Of a DNA stretch of 64,000 nt, positions 1-8,827 are shown in pieces (within the stretch, counting starts at the first letter, position 1; each line of letters opens with the position of its first letter). A program made the position numbers and the translations under genes. Source of the DNA: Hymenobacter artigasi. GTDB lineage: Bacteria; Bacteroidota; Bacteroidia; Cytophagales; Hymenobacteraceae. The notes beneath the pieces are model-generated. The model ran no database searches. It was given only the letters and a program-made list of their open reading frames with translations, and was not told the DNA's origin. The stretch lies in the NCBI RefSeq assembly GCF_012275535.1, contig NZ_JAAVTK010000004.1, positions 186,001-250,000 on the forward strand, in the 5' to 3' direction.

Positions 1-271
1 GCACTTCCATGCTGGAGCTGAACGCGCGCGTCACTTGGGCCTGGAGCGTGACCACGTTGCCCAGCCGGATGCTGTCGCGGAACGACACGTTATCGACCGA
101 AGCCGTGACCACGATGCGATTGGAGTGCTTCTGAGCCGCGATGGCGGCGGCAATGTCCATGAGGTGCATCATGCGCCCCCCCATGAGGTTGTTGAGGGTA
201 TTGGTATCGTTGGGCAGTACCAGCTCAGTCATGATGACGAACGAGTCGGAAACGGGTTTTTGCTTGCGCAT
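1..271 (-). CDS. Acyl-CoA thioesterase (hotdog fold), 3' end outside window
   Basis: Reading leftwards from an ATG at 271, the frame stays open to the window edge, so the C-terminal part is missing. The visible 90 residues contain the pattern of YciA/BFIT-type acyl-CoA hydrolases: an N-terminal strand with MTELVLPNDTN, then NLMGGRMMHLMD beginning the long hotdog helix, then VVTASVDNVSFRDSIRLG. These enzymes cleave acyl-CoA to free acid and CoA in the cytoplasm. The Asp after the helix start (MHLMD) is the usual catalytic acid position. The family is well supported; substrate chain length cannot be read from sequence. Confidence 0.8.
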   Translation of the reverse strand, partial: MRKQKPVSDSFVIMTELVLPNDTNTLNNLMGGRMMHLMDIAAAIAAQKHSNRIVVTASVDNVSFRDSIRLGNVVTLQAQVTRAFSSSMEV

Positions 272-357
272 GGAGAAAAAGTAAAACGGCCTGCGGGAGG
301 CTGAAAATAGTGGCGCAAAGGTACGGCCCTCAGGCCGCGAAGGCCTGCGGGTAGGCC

Positions 358-396
358 CAAAAAAAGACCCCATCCGATTTCGGACGGGGTCTTTTG
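358..396 (-). terminator. Rho-independent terminator after the M43 protease gene
   Basis: A stem formed by AAAGACCCC and GGGGTCTTT, extended inside by TCCG/CGGA, is followed on the minus strand by a T run. It lies about 30 bases beyond the stop codon of the metalloprotease gene at 425 and also before the thioesterase start. Confidence 0.8.
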
Positions 397-424
397 AATC
401 AGCAAGAAGCTGCCGGGCGCGGGA

Positions 425-2641
425 CTATTCCACGTTGAGCTTGCTGGTGAAGGTTTCGCCATCGAGCGAGATGTGCACCACGTACACACCCGCCTTGAGG
501 GCCTGGCCGGCGCTTTGCAGCGATACGCTCTGCTGGCCGGCGCTATACATTTTGGCGGGCAGCGATACCACGTTGCGACCCAGCACGTCGGTGAGGCGCA
601 CCTGCACCTGCGTGGCGGCCGTGAGGTTGAGGTGCACGGCCGTTTCGTTGGTCATCGGGTTGGGGTACACGCTGATGCCGCGGCTGGCCAACGCATCGGC
701 TTTGGCAGCCAGCGGGCCGGCAATGCGCAGGTTATCGAAGTAGAAGTTGTTGCCGGCGGTGGTGCCGTTCACCATCTGGAAGCGCACTTTGAACAAGCCG
801 CTGCCTTGGAACTGGGCCGGAATGGCCACCGTGGTGGTCTGCCAGCTGGCGCTGCTGGTGGGCACGTAACCGTCGATGGGGGTGAGGCCCTGGGTGGTGA
901 GCGCCGTGACGTCGAGCACGGTGGGCGTCGACCAGGTTACGCCGCAGTCGCTGCTGAACGAAATGCGCAGCTGCTCGTTGCTGGCAATCGTGCGCAGGGC
1001 AAAGGCCCGCGAGAAGCTCAGCGAAGCCGGGCGGGGTACCGAGGCCAGGTTGATGTTGGGCGTGATGAGCTGGGAGGTGGCACCTGCCGGAATCACCCGG
1101 TCCTGCACAATGAGGTAGCCGGTACCGGTGGCGGCGGGCACGTTGGCCTGCCGTACCCAGCGGTAGTTTGGCGCCGCAACCCCGGCGCTGGTGAAGCCCG
1201 AAGTGGTGTAGTTGCGCAGCGTGGGGTCGGCAAACAGATTGGGGAAGTTGGTGTCTTCAAACGACTCCGCGTAGGGAGCCACTTCGCCGCCCGTCGGGCC
1301 TTCTACCCGAATGTAGTTGGTGACGGTGCTGGTGCTGCTACCCGAGGTGTTGCTCACCGTTTCCGTTACGGGGTAGAAGCCGGCCGCCGCGTACGATACC
1401 GAAACCGAAGCTCCGGTTGCCGTAGCCGGCGTGCCGCCGGGGAACGACCAGGCGTAGGTGAGTGCGCCGCCGCCCGACGAGAAGTTGTAGGAGTAGTCGG
1501 TCAGTGTGACCGGCGTGTTGATGCACACGCTGGTGCTCACGCCGGCGGCGGGCGCAAAGGCCGCCACCGGGGCGCAGCTGGCGGGGGCGATGTAGCCGTC
1601 GTTGGTGCCGGTGGCCACCAGGTTGGCCTGGGTGGTGAGGCCGGTGCGCTCGGGGCGCGTGGCCAGTACGTTGCGCATCAGGGTCTTCTGGCCCTGCGTG
1701 AACATGGTGGGGCACGAGGCGTAGTCCATGATGTTCTGCACGTTGGCCAGAATGCGCTGGCCGGTAGCCGGGTCGGTGCAGGGCGAGTACGTCAGGTCGC
1801 AGTTGAAGGTGCCGTCGGTGGTGGGGGTGTCGGCCACGCCGTCGTCGCCGCTGCAGTTGCCGGTGCCGGGGTTGTTGGTCTGGCCCCAGGGGTGGCTCAG
1901 GCCGAAGTAATGGCCGATTTCGTGGGTGGCGGTACGGCTTTGGGCGCGGCCGGGCGAGCTGGTGCCCTGGTTGCCGAACCAGTCGCCACGGGCTACAAAG
2001 CCGTCGCGCTGGGCCGTGGAGTTCTGCGGCAGGTTGGAGTAGCCCAGCACAATGCCGCCCGACGTGGGCGTACCGATGCTGCTCACAATCCAGATGTTGA
2101 GGTAGCGCTGACGGTCCCAGATAACCAGGGACTGCACCGAGCCACTCTGGTCGTCGTTAATCAGGCTGGGGGCGTAGTGCCGCGTGATGCCCGTGGTGCA
2201 GTTGCCGTTGGGGTCCTTCTTGGCCAGCCGGAACTGGAAGCCGATGGAGGCCGCGCGCGCCCGGAATACCGGTACCGTGTTGGCCGTATCCGGGTTCAGC
2301 TTCTGGTAGTCGGTATTGAGCTGGTCGATGGCGCTGTTAATCTGCCGGTCGCTGATGTTCTCAGGGCCGCCGGCATGAATGATGTGCACGACCACGGGAA
2401 TGGTCACATCGGTTACGTACGACACTCGGTTTTGCTGCGTGGCGGCCAGCGCTTCCAACTGCTTGTACATGGCGCGCTGGGCTTCGCGGGCACCGGGGTG
2501 CTCGGCGAAGTAGCGCTCCTGCTCGGCCACGGCCCCGCACCAGTTGGGGCTGCGCTCGGTGGTTGTGTTTTGGGCGCTGGCACGCAGGCCCGTCAGGGCC
2601 AAAGCCAGGGTCAGCGCCGTGGGTAATAGTTTTTTCAACAT
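425..2641 (-). CDS. Secreted M43-family zinc metalloprotease with PKD domain and T9SS sorting domain
   Basis: 738 residues. A signal peptide occupies about residues 1-23. The peptidase domain (about 60-330) carries the metzincin signature HEIGHYFGLSH at about 240-250, with Glu241 as catalytic base and three His as zinc ligands, followed by the Met-turn region IMDYASC near 304-310; this is the pappalysin/M43 arrangement. A PKD-like domain follows (about 357-447, with FPGGTPA), then a jelly-roll-like region. The C-terminus (about 660-738, beginning VYPNPMTNE) is a type A T9SS sorting domain, so the protein is expected to be exported across the outer membrane. The next gene upstream is a paralogue with the same domain order. 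Natural substrates are unknown. Confidence 0.9.
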   Translation of the reverse strand: MLKKLLPTALTLALALTGLRASAQNTTTERSPNWCGAVAEQERYFAEHPGAREAQRAMYKQLEALAATQQNRVSYVTDVTIPVVVHIIHAGGPENISDRQINSAIDQLNTDYQKLNPDTANTVPVFRARAASIGFQFRLAKKDPNGNCTTGITRHYAPSLINDDQSGSVQSLVIWDRQRYLNIWIVSSIGTPTSGGIVLGYSNLPQNSTAQRDGFVARGDWFGNQGTSSPGRAQSRTATHEIGHYFGLSHPWGQTNNPGTGNCSGDDGVADTPTTDGTFNCDLTYSPCTDPATGQRILANVQNIMDYASCPTMFTQGQKTLMRNVLATRPERTGLTTQANLVATGTNDGYIAPASCAPVAAFAPAAGVSTSVCINTPVTLTDYSYNFSSGGGALTYAWSFPGGTPATATGASVSVSYAAAGFYPVTETVSNTSGSSTSTVTNYIRVEGPTGGEVAPYAESFEDTNFPNLFADPTLRNYTTSGFTSAGVAAPNYRWVRQANVPAATGTGYLIVQDRVIPAGATSQLITPNINLASVPRPASLSFSRAFALRTIASNEQLRISFSSDCGVTWSTPTVLDVTALTTQGLTPIDGYVPTSSASWQTTTVAIPAQFQGSGLFKVRFQMVNGTTAGNNFYFDNLRIAGPLAAKADALASRGISVYPNPMTNETAVHLNLTAATQVQVRLTDVLGRNVVSLPAKMYSAGQQSVSLQSAGQALKAGVYVVHISLDGETFTSKLNVE

Positions 2642-2798
2642 GAGAAAATTTTAGGAGAAAAATTGGGTTTATTAGAAAAGAGGGAAGAAAACATGCGGCT
2701 GGGGCCACAATAAAAATTGCCTTGGAGAGAGGCCTTCCAAATTTACCGAAAAACCCTGAATCCAACACGTTCCAGTGGCAGAACGGGTGAGTTATTAA

Positions 2799-5015
2799 TC
2801 AGGGGATTACGATTTTGCTGGTCGAACGCCCGTTGGTGGTGCGTAGTTCAACCAGATAGATGCCGGGCGCCGGGCGGGCCGTGCCAGCTGGCAGTAGCGG
2901 CAGCGTTTGCAGACTGGGTCGGCCGGTAGCCCGCGTAGCCGCGCCCACCGGCCGACCCAGCAAGTCGGTCAGCCGCAGTTCGACCGGGCCGGGAACGGCC
3001 AGGGTAAACTCCACCACCGACTCAGCGGTGAGCGGGTTGGGGTACACCCGTGCCGGCAGGCTGCCGGCCCCCAGGCGCGTGGCCAGGAGCGGCGCCGCCC
3101 CCACGGCCATGTGGTCGAGGTAGAAGTAGTTGCCGCCGTTGCTCTGCAAGGTGAGGCGCACCTGGAAGTGGCCGGTCAGGTAGCCGGCCGGGATATCTAC
3201 CCGCAGGCTTTTCCACTCCGAAGCGGCCAGCGGAGTGTAGCCGTAGGTGCGCAGCGTGTCGCGGGTATTGAGCACGAGCGAGAAGAAGCTGCGCTGCGTG
3301 GCCCAGGTCTGGCCGCAGTCGTTGCTGAACTGCACGGCCAGCGACTCATTGGCCTGGCCCGCCCGCAGGGCGTAGGCCCGGTCGAAGGTCACGGCCGGCT
3401 GGTCGGCCACCGTGAGGCCGCTCAGGTTAATGTTGGGCGAGGTGAGCATGGTCTGGGTGCCGGCCGTCAGTACCGAGCTGGCCACCAGCACGCAGGCCGC
3501 GCCGTCGCTCACGGCCAAGCCGCCAGGCGAGCCGGCCCGCCGAATCCACCGCGCCGCCGTCGAGGCAGTGTTCGAGGAATTAGTCCAGTTGCGCAGGTCG
3601 GGAGCCGTGAAGTTGGCCGGAAAGCCGGCGGCTTCAAACGACTCTGCTACCGCGCCCACCAGGGCAGAGCCAGGCCCCACCACCTGCACCAGGCCCGTGC
3701 GCGTAGCCGTGCCCGTGGCACCGCCGGCCGTTACGGCCAGCGTGGCGTTATACAGGCCGCCCGTGGGGTACGTCACCACTGGGTTGCGCAGGGTAGAAGT
3801 GGCGGGCACGCCGCCCGGAAACTGCCACGCGTAGGTAGCCGCCGTCAGGCTGGCGTTGTAGGAATAATCGGTAAAAGTCACTGTCGAGCCATCGCAGACG
3901 GTGGTGGCCGAGGCCTGGAACGCCGCTATCGGGGCGCAGTTGGGGGCCGCGTAGCCATCGTTGGTGCCGGTGGCCAGCAGGTTGGCGGCGCTGGTGAGTG
4001 CCTGCCGGCAGCTCAGCTGCAGCGAGGCGCGCATCACGGCGCGCTGGCCCAGCGTGAACATGCGCGAGCACGAGGAATAGTCCATGTAGTTCTGCACGTT
4101 GGCCAGCGGGCCGCAGGGGTTGAAGCTGGTGAGCACCGTGCCCGTGCCATAGGCCGCCGAGCAGCTGGTTTGCGAGCCCGTGGTATTGGGCGTGTCGGCA
4201 ATGCCGTCGTCGAGGCTGCAATTGCTGGCCAGGCCCGGCGTGTTGCTGCCGCCCCAGGTGTGGGGCAGGCCAAAGTAATGGCCAATTTCGTGGGTAAGGG
4301 AGCGCACCGACAGGTTGCTGCCGCCCGAAGTGCCAATGCTGCCAAACTGCGCGTTCCGAATCACAATGCCATCGGCCGCGCCGCCGGAGCACGGCAGGTA
4401 GGCGTAGCCGCCGGCGCCGTTGGCGCTGGTGCACACCCAGATGTTGAGGTACTTATCCTGCGGCCAGGTAATCAGGCTTTTCACACGGTCGTCGCCAATG
4501 TTGGTATCCGTCGAATACGTGCGGGTAATGCCCGTGGTGCAGTTGCCGCTGGGGTCGCGGCGGGCCAGTTTCATCCGAAAGCCAATGTTGGCATACAGCG
4601 CCTGAAAGGCCGGAATCACATCGGCCGTATCGCGGTTGGTTTTGCTGTAGTCTTCGTTAATAACCCGCAGCGCATCATTCACCTGCGCGTCAGAAATGTT
4701 GTTGCTGCCGCCGGTGTGGATGATGTGAATCACCACGGGTACCGTCACGTCGGGGGCGGCCAGCAGGCGCGCCTGGGTGGCGGCGGGCATGCGGGCCACG
4801 TCCTGCAGAAAGGCGCGGTAGGCGGCGGCCGCGCCCGGCTGCCGCGCAAACGCCGCCTGCTGGGCGCTGTCGAACGCGCAGCGGTAGCCGGTTTGGTGCT
4901 CGGGGTATTTGCGCACCACGCCTTCGGGCGTTTGGGCCAGGGCCACGAAGCCACCGCCGAGGGCAAAGGCCACAGCCAGCAGTCCACTTCTAAAAGAGCG
5001 TAACATTTTTATCAT
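2799..5015 (-). CDS. Secreted M43-family zinc metalloprotease, paralogue
   Basis: 738 residues from the ATG at 5015; an ATG at 5006 is equally possible, and both give the same signal peptide ending near ALAQ. The frame is open further upstream but that part lacks signal-peptide character. The zinc motif HEIGHYFGLPH is at about 242-252 and the Met-turn MDYSSC near 311. A PKD-like segment and a C-terminal T9SS domain (VYPNPLTAESVVEF) follow. Domain order, cysteine spacing and length match the neighbouring gene at 425, so the pair looks like a tandem duplication. No terminator is evident between them, so they may be co-transcribed. Confidence 0.88.
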   Translation of the reverse strand: MIKMLRSFRSGLLAVAFALGGGFVALAQTPEGVVRKYPEHQTGYRCAFDSAQQAAFARQPGAAAAYRAFLQDVARMPAATQARLLAAPDVTVPVVIHIIHTGGSNNISDAQVNDALRVINEDYSKTNRDTADVIPAFQALYANIGFRMKLARRDPSGNCTTGITRTYSTDTNIGDDRVKSLITWPQDKYLNIWVCTSANGAGGYAYLPCSGGAADGIVIRNAQFGSIGTSGGSNLSVRSLTHEIGHYFGLPHTWGGSNTPGLASNCSLDDGIADTPNTTGSQTSCSAAYGTGTVLTSFNPCGPLANVQNYMDYSSCSRMFTLGQRAVMRASLQLSCRQALTSAANLLATGTNDGYAAPNCAPIAAFQASATTVCDGSTVTFTDYSYNASLTAATYAWQFPGGVPATSTLRNPVVTYPTGGLYNATLAVTAGGATGTATRTGLVQVVGPGSALVGAVAESFEAAGFPANFTAPDLRNWTNSSNTASTAARWIRRAGSPGGLAVSDGAACVLVASSVLTAGTQTMLTSPNINLSGLTVADQPAVTFDRAYALRAGQANESLAVQFSNDCGQTWATQRSFFSLVLNTRDTLRTYGYTPLAASEWKSLRVDIPAGYLTGHFQVRLTLQSNGGNYFYLDHMAVGAAPLLATRLGAGSLPARVYPNPLTAESVVEFTLAVPGPVELRLTDLLGRPVGAATRATGRPSLQTLPLLPAGTARPAPGIYLVELRTTNGRSTSKIVIP

Positions 5016-5156
5016 AAGCAGAAAATTGGAGAAGCGGGAAAGAGGGGGTGAGAAAAAAATACCCCCGGCGACCTTGCCGCTGGGGGAGCAAGAGCGCCGG
5101 GGAATAATCGCAGGCAAATTACACCCGGGAAACTGGGAAAAGTACGAAGCAAGCTC

Positions 5157-5822
5157 CTACGAGCGCCAGCCCCCGGCCCCGAGCAGCGGCACGAACCGGA
5201 ACTCTTCAAATTCTTCGCGCACAAAGGCCTCGGCCCCTTCGCGGGTCACGCGCACCATGCGCTGGGTCTGGCTGTCGCCCACGGGTATCACGAGGCGGCC
5301 ACCCACGCGCAGCTGGCGCAGCAGGGCCGGCGGCAGCCCCGGTGCGCCGGCCGTGACGAGGATGGCATCGAACGGGGCGCGGTCGGGCAGGCCCACCGAG
5401 CCGTCGCCGCAATGCAGCCCGGCCCCGCCGGCCCCCAGCGTGGCCAGCAGCTGCCGCGTGCGGGCAAACAGCACTTCGTTAAACTCAATGCTGTCGACGT
5501 GCGGCGTGAGCTGGAGCAGCACGGCGCACTGGTAGCCCGAGCCGGTGCCCACCTCCAGCACCCGGTCGGTGGGCTGCAGGTCGAGCAGCTGGGTTTGGTA
5601 GGCTACGGTGTAGGGCTGCGAAATCGTCTGGCCCTCGCCAATGGGAAACGCCTTGTCCTGGTAGGCGTGGGCCTCGAAGGCGGGCGCAAAAAAGAGGTGA
5701 CGCGGCACGGTTGCCAGGGCCTGCAGCACCCGTTCGTCGTGAATGCCGCGCAGCCGCAGCTCGCGGGCCAGTGCCCGCCGCTGTCCCTGGTGCCGATATG
5801 AATCCTGAAGCGGTGAGATGAT
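5157..5822 (-). CDS. pcm: Protein-L-isoaspartate O-methyltransferase, start codon unclear
   Basis: SAM-dependent repair enzyme that methylates isoaspartyl residues of damaged proteins. Motif I (VLEVGTGSGYQ) and the downstream DAILVTAGAP and VGGRLVIPVG segments are clear, as is GEGQTISQPYTVA. Conserved N-terminal sequence (DSYRHQGQRRALARELR) is encoded up to about 5807, but no ATG, GTG or TTG lies in frame near it. The first usual start downstream is a GTG at 5729, which would remove some 25 conserved residues; ATT 5843 or CTG 5858 are the nearest alternatives upstream. The 5' end given here is therefore only the limit of recognisable homology. The gene is divergent from the glycosyltransferase at 5979. 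Confidence 0.82.
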   Translation of the reverse strand: MISPLQDSYRHQGQRRALARELRLRGIHDERVLQALATVPRHLFFAPAFEAHAYQDKAFPIGEGQTISQPYTVAYQTQLLDLQPTDRVLEVGTGSGYQCAVLLQLTPHVDSIEFNEVLFARTRQLLATLGAGGAGLHCGDGSVGLPDRAPFDAILVTAGAPGLPPALLRQLRVGGRLVIPVGDSQTQRMVRVTREGAEAFVREEFEEFRFVPLLGAGGWRS

Positions 5823-5918
5823 AAAAGACTGAAATAAATGAATAAAAGCCGGACGCAGGGGCCCGGAGGCACATTTGCCGGCCCAAAAAGAAGCCGCCGG
5901 ACAACTACCGGCTTTCCC

Positions 5919-5926
5919 TACCTTTG
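5919..5926 (+). promoter_or_regulatory. Bacteroidetes -7 promoter element (TACCTTTG)
   Basis: Exact match to the Bacteroidetes -7 consensus TAnnTTTG. It lies inside the longest possible reading frame of the next gene, which argues that the true start codon is downstream of about 5933. No clear -33 TTTG is seen. Confidence 0.5.
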
Positions 5927-5978
5927 CCGGGAGCGGTACGTCTCCACAGGCCGCGAAAATACTACCCCGCCCACCGTT

Positions 5979-7400
5979 TTGCAGTTAATTCGTCGCTTTC
6001 AATATATCAAGCTGGTGGCCGCCGATTTTGGCGCGGCGCTGTTTGCCTGGATGTGTTTTTACCTCGTGCGCAAGTATTTGCTCAACGAGCTGACCGGCTA
6101 TCACTTCACCGAAGGCGTGCTGTTCGACCTCACCGGGTCGGCCATATTCATCGCCATTTTCTGGACGGTGCTCTACACGCTGGTGGGCGAGTACCGCGAC
6201 ATTTACCGCAAATCGCGCCTCGGCGAAATCCTGCGGCTGGCCCGCGTGGCCATGCTGGGCGCGGTGGTTATCTTCTTCACCCTGCTGCTCGACGACCAGG
6301 GCGTGGTGAACTACCGGGCTTATTACAAGACATTTACGGCCTACTACCTGCTGCATTTCTTCATCACGGCCATTTTGCGCACCGTGGCCGTGAGCAGCGT
6401 GCAGCGCCAGATTCGCAAGCAGCGGATTTTCTTCCCCACGCTGCTGGTAGGCTCCAATGCCCTGGCTTTGAACACATTTCATGAGCTTTCGCGCACTAGC
6501 CGGCACCTGGGCCTGCGCCTGGTGGGCTTTGCGCCGGTGGGCGATACTATTGATGAGACCCTGGCCGCCGAGCTGCCCGCGCGGGGCTCCTACCAGCGCC
6601 TGCCGGCCTTGGTGCGCGCCCTCAAAATCGAGCAGATTGTCATTGCCATCGAGCCCAGCGAGCACCTGCTCATTCAGGATATTCTGGCCCTGCTGGAGGG
6701 CACGCCGGCCCGCGTGAGCATCCTGCCCGACCTGTACCAGATGCTGCTGGGCTCGGTGAAAGTCAACCACTTATTCGGCACGCCGCTCATTGAAATCAAG
6801 CAGGACCTGCTGCCCGTGTGGCAGGTGGTGCTCAAGCGGTTGATTGATGTGGTGGGCTCGGCGCTGTTTATGCTGCTGGCCTGCTGGGTCTACGCCTTCA
6901 CGGCCGTCATGGTGAAGCTGTCGTCGCCCGGGCCGGTGTTTTACCGGCAGGAGCGCATCGGGCGCGACGGCCACCCGTTCCGCATCATCAAGTTCCGGTC
7001 GATGTTCACCGATGCCGAGAAGATGGGCCCGGCCCTGAGCTCCGACCACGACCCGCGCATCACCAAGTGGGGCCGCTTCATGCGCAAGGTGCGCCTCGAT
7101 GAGCTGCCCCAGTTCTGGAACGTGCTCAAGGGCGACATGAGCATTGTGGGCCCGCGCCCGGAGCGCCAGTTTTTCATCGACCAGATTGTGAAAATAGCGC
7201 CCCACTACCGGCACCTGCACCGCGTGCGCCCGGGCCTCACCTCGCTGGGCCAGGTGAAATACGGCTACGCCGAAACCGTGGCCCAGATGGTGGAACGGCT
7301 CAAATTCGACATTCTCTACATCGAGAACATGAGCCTGGCCATGGATTTTCGGGTGCTACTCTACACGCTCAAGATTATTGTGGAAGGGCGGGGGAAATAG
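5979..7400 (+). CDS. Exopolysaccharide polyprenyl glycosylphosphotransferase
   Basis: Integral membrane enzyme of the WbaP/WcaJ (polyisoprenyl-phosphate hexose-1-phosphate transferase) family that starts surface polysaccharide repeat units on a lipid carrier. Four or so N-terminal membrane helices are followed by a CoA-binding-like soluble region and the C-terminal transferase domain: a reentrant helix, then PVFYRQERIGRDGHPF, KFRSM, the LDELPQFWNVLKGDMS block and GPRPER. I chose TTG at 5979 because a promoter element lies at 5919; the frame is open back to ATG 5838, which would add 47 residues unlike the family N-terminus. The stop is immediately followed by a heptad-repeat hairpin. Confidence 0.85.
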   Translation: MQLIRRFQYIKLVAADFGAALFAWMCFYLVRKYLLNELTGYHFTEGVLFDLTGSAIFIAIFWTVLYTLVGEYRDIYRKSRLGEILRLARVAMLGAVVIFFTLLLDDQGVVNYRAYYKTFTAYYLLHFFITAILRTVAVSSVQRQIRKQRIFFPTLLVGSNALALNTFHELSRTSRHLGLRLVGFAPVGDTIDETLAAELPARGSYQRLPALVRALKIEQIVIAIEPSEHLLIQDILALLEGTPARVSILPDLYQMLLGSVKVNHLFGTPLIEIKQDLLPVWQVVLKRLIDVVGSALFMLLACWVYAFTAVMVKLSSPGPVFYRQERIGRDGHPFRIIKFRSMFTDAEKMGPALSSDHDPRITKWGRFMRKVRLDELPQFWNVLKGDMSIVGPRPERQFFIDQIVKIAPHYRHLHRVRPGLTSLGQVKYGYAETVAQMVERLKFDILYIENMSLAMDFRVLLYTLKIIVEGRGK

Positions 7401-7401
7401 G

Positions 7402-7478
7402 GGGTTTTGAGTGTTAAGGGTTGAATGTTGAGTTAGTAGAACCAAACTCAACATTCAACCCTCAACACTCAAAACTCC
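7402..7478. repeat. Heptad-repeat hairpin A
   Basis: Two near-perfect inverted arms, 7402-7434 and 7445-7478, separated by about 10 bases. Within each arm the sequence has a 7-base period; the right arm reads as successive variants of nnnYTCA (ACATTCA, ACCCTCA, ACACTCA). The element starts two bases after the stop codon of the transferase and ends just before the mnmA promoter. Confidence 0.85.
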
Positions 7479-7484
7479 CGAGAG

Positions 7485-7492
7485 TACCTTTG
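7485..7492 (+). promoter_or_regulatory. Bacteroidetes -7 promoter element for mnmA
   Basis: TACCTTTG, an exact TAnnTTTG match, placed 49 bases before the mnmA ATG and directly after hairpin A. Confidence 0.65.
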
Positions 7493-7540
7493 TAGTTGCC
7501 GGCCGGAACCTTTCAAGCTCCGGGTGAATTGCAAACCACT

Positions 7541-8701
7541 ATGAATACCGAAGTAAAAGGAAGAGTCCTCGTCGCGATGAGCGGCGGAATTGATAGCAGC
7601 GTGGCCGCCGTGCTCCTGCATGAGCAAGGCTACGAAGTAGTCGGGATGACCATGAAAACCTGGGACTACGCCAGCGCCGGCGGCTCCAAAAAGGAAACCG
7701 GCTGCTGCTCGCTCGACAGCATCAACGATGCCCGCGACATTGCCGTGCAGCTCGGCTTCCCGCATTACATCATCGATATCCGCGACGAGTTCGGCGATTT
7801 CGTGATTGATAACTTCACCGAAGAATACCTCGCCGGCCGCACGCCCAACCCCTGCGTGCTCTGCAACACCCACATTAAGTGGGATGCCCTGCTGCGCCGC
7901 GCCGACCAACTCGGCTGCGAGTTCATTGCCACGGGCCACTACGCTAATATCCGCAAGGATGCCGAAACCGGCCGCTTCGTGGTGAGCAAAGGCCTCGATG
8001 AAAACAAGGACCAAAGCTATGCCCTGTGGGGCGTGAGCCAGGCGAGCTTGAGCCGCACGCTGTTCCCGCTGGGCGGCATGCGCAAAACCGAAATCTATGA
8101 CGAAGCCCGCCGGCGCGGTTTCACCGAACTGGTGAACAAGCCCGAGAGCTACGAAATCTGCTTTATTCCGGATAACGACTACCGGGGCTTCTTGCGTCGG
8201 CGCGTACCAGGCCTGGAGGCGCGCGTGGCCGGTGGCAATTTCGTGACCAAAAACGGCCGCGTTATCGGCAAGCACGAAGGTTATCCGTTCTACACCATCG
8301 GGCAGCGCAAGGGGCTGGGCGTGGCCCTGGGCTACCCCGCGTTCGTGCTCGAAATCCGTCCCGATACCAACGAAGTGGTGCTGGGCAACTATGAAGAACT
8401 GGCCAGCACGGCCACCGTGGTGGGCAAGCTCAACATGGGCAAAGAAGCCACCCTAGTGGGGCGCGGCCTGGTGCCGGCCGTGGTGAAAGTGCGCTACAAC
8501 CACGACGGCGCGGCGGCTTTTCTGGAGGAGGTGGATGGCAAAATCCGCGTGTATTTCGAGGAGCCCGTGCACGCCATTACGCCCGGGCAGGCCGCCGTGT
8601 TCTACGACGGCCACGACGTGCTGGGCGGCGGCTGGATTGAGCGCCACGTCATCGGCGAATTCCCCTTACCTTTTGCCGCCACGGCCACCGCTGGCCTCTA
8701 A
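7541..8701 (+). CDS. mnmA: tRNA-specific 2-thiouridylase MnmA
   Basis: 386 residues. Catalyses ATP-dependent 2-thiolation of U34 in Lys, Glu and Gln tRNAs. The PP-loop motif AMSGGIDSS (about 12-20) binds ATP. The catalytic cysteine pair is visible as NPCVLCN (Cys108) and YEICFIPDN (Cys207), matching the positions in characterised MnmA. The region TGHYANI and the PFYTIGQRKGLG segment also match. ATG 7541 was preferred over an upstream frame extension because it lies downstream of the promoter and starts just before the first beta-strand. Confidence 0.95.
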   Translation: MNTEVKGRVLVAMSGGIDSSVAAVLLHEQGYEVVGMTMKTWDYASAGGSKKETGCCSLDSINDARDIAVQLGFPHYIIDIRDEFGDFVIDNFTEEYLAGRTPNPCVLCNTHIKWDALLRRADQLGCEFIATGHYANIRKDAETGRFVVSKGLDENKDQSYALWGVSQASLSRTLFPLGGMRKTEIYDEARRRGFTELVNKPESYEICFIPDNDYRGFLRRRVPGLEARVAGGNFVTKNGRVIGKHEGYPFYTIGQRKGLGVALGYPAFVLEIRPDTNEVVLGNYEELASTATVVGKLNMGKEATLVGRGLVPAVVKVRYNHDGAAAFLEEVDGKIRVYFEEPVHAITPGQAAVFYDGHDVLGGGWIERHVIGEFPLPFAATATAGL

Positions 8702-8795
8702 GTAGTCAGTAATCGGTAGTCAGACGGAAATCAATCGACTGATTTTCAGATAGCTGTAATCTGATTACTGGCTACTTATTACGGACTACATACTT
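8700..8795. repeat. Heptad-repeat hairpin B
   Basis: Inverted arms AAGTAGTCAGTAATC (8700-8714) and its complement with one mismatch (8763-8777). A 7-base period runs through the whole segment; for example CTGATTA, CTGGCTA, CTTATTA and CGGACTA are consecutive. It overlaps the mnmA stop codon. Confidence 0.75.
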
Positions 8796-8827
8796 ATTTC
8801 CTTTCAATTACCCGCTGCGCACTGCTC

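Noticed and set aside
473..2626. Very long open frame on the plus strand opposite the M43 protease (also 2907-5003, 18996-21071 and 46727-49069 on the opposite strands of real genes)
   Set aside because: Shadows caused by high GC in codon third positions; they lack signal peptides or family patterns, while the opposite strand has clear domains.
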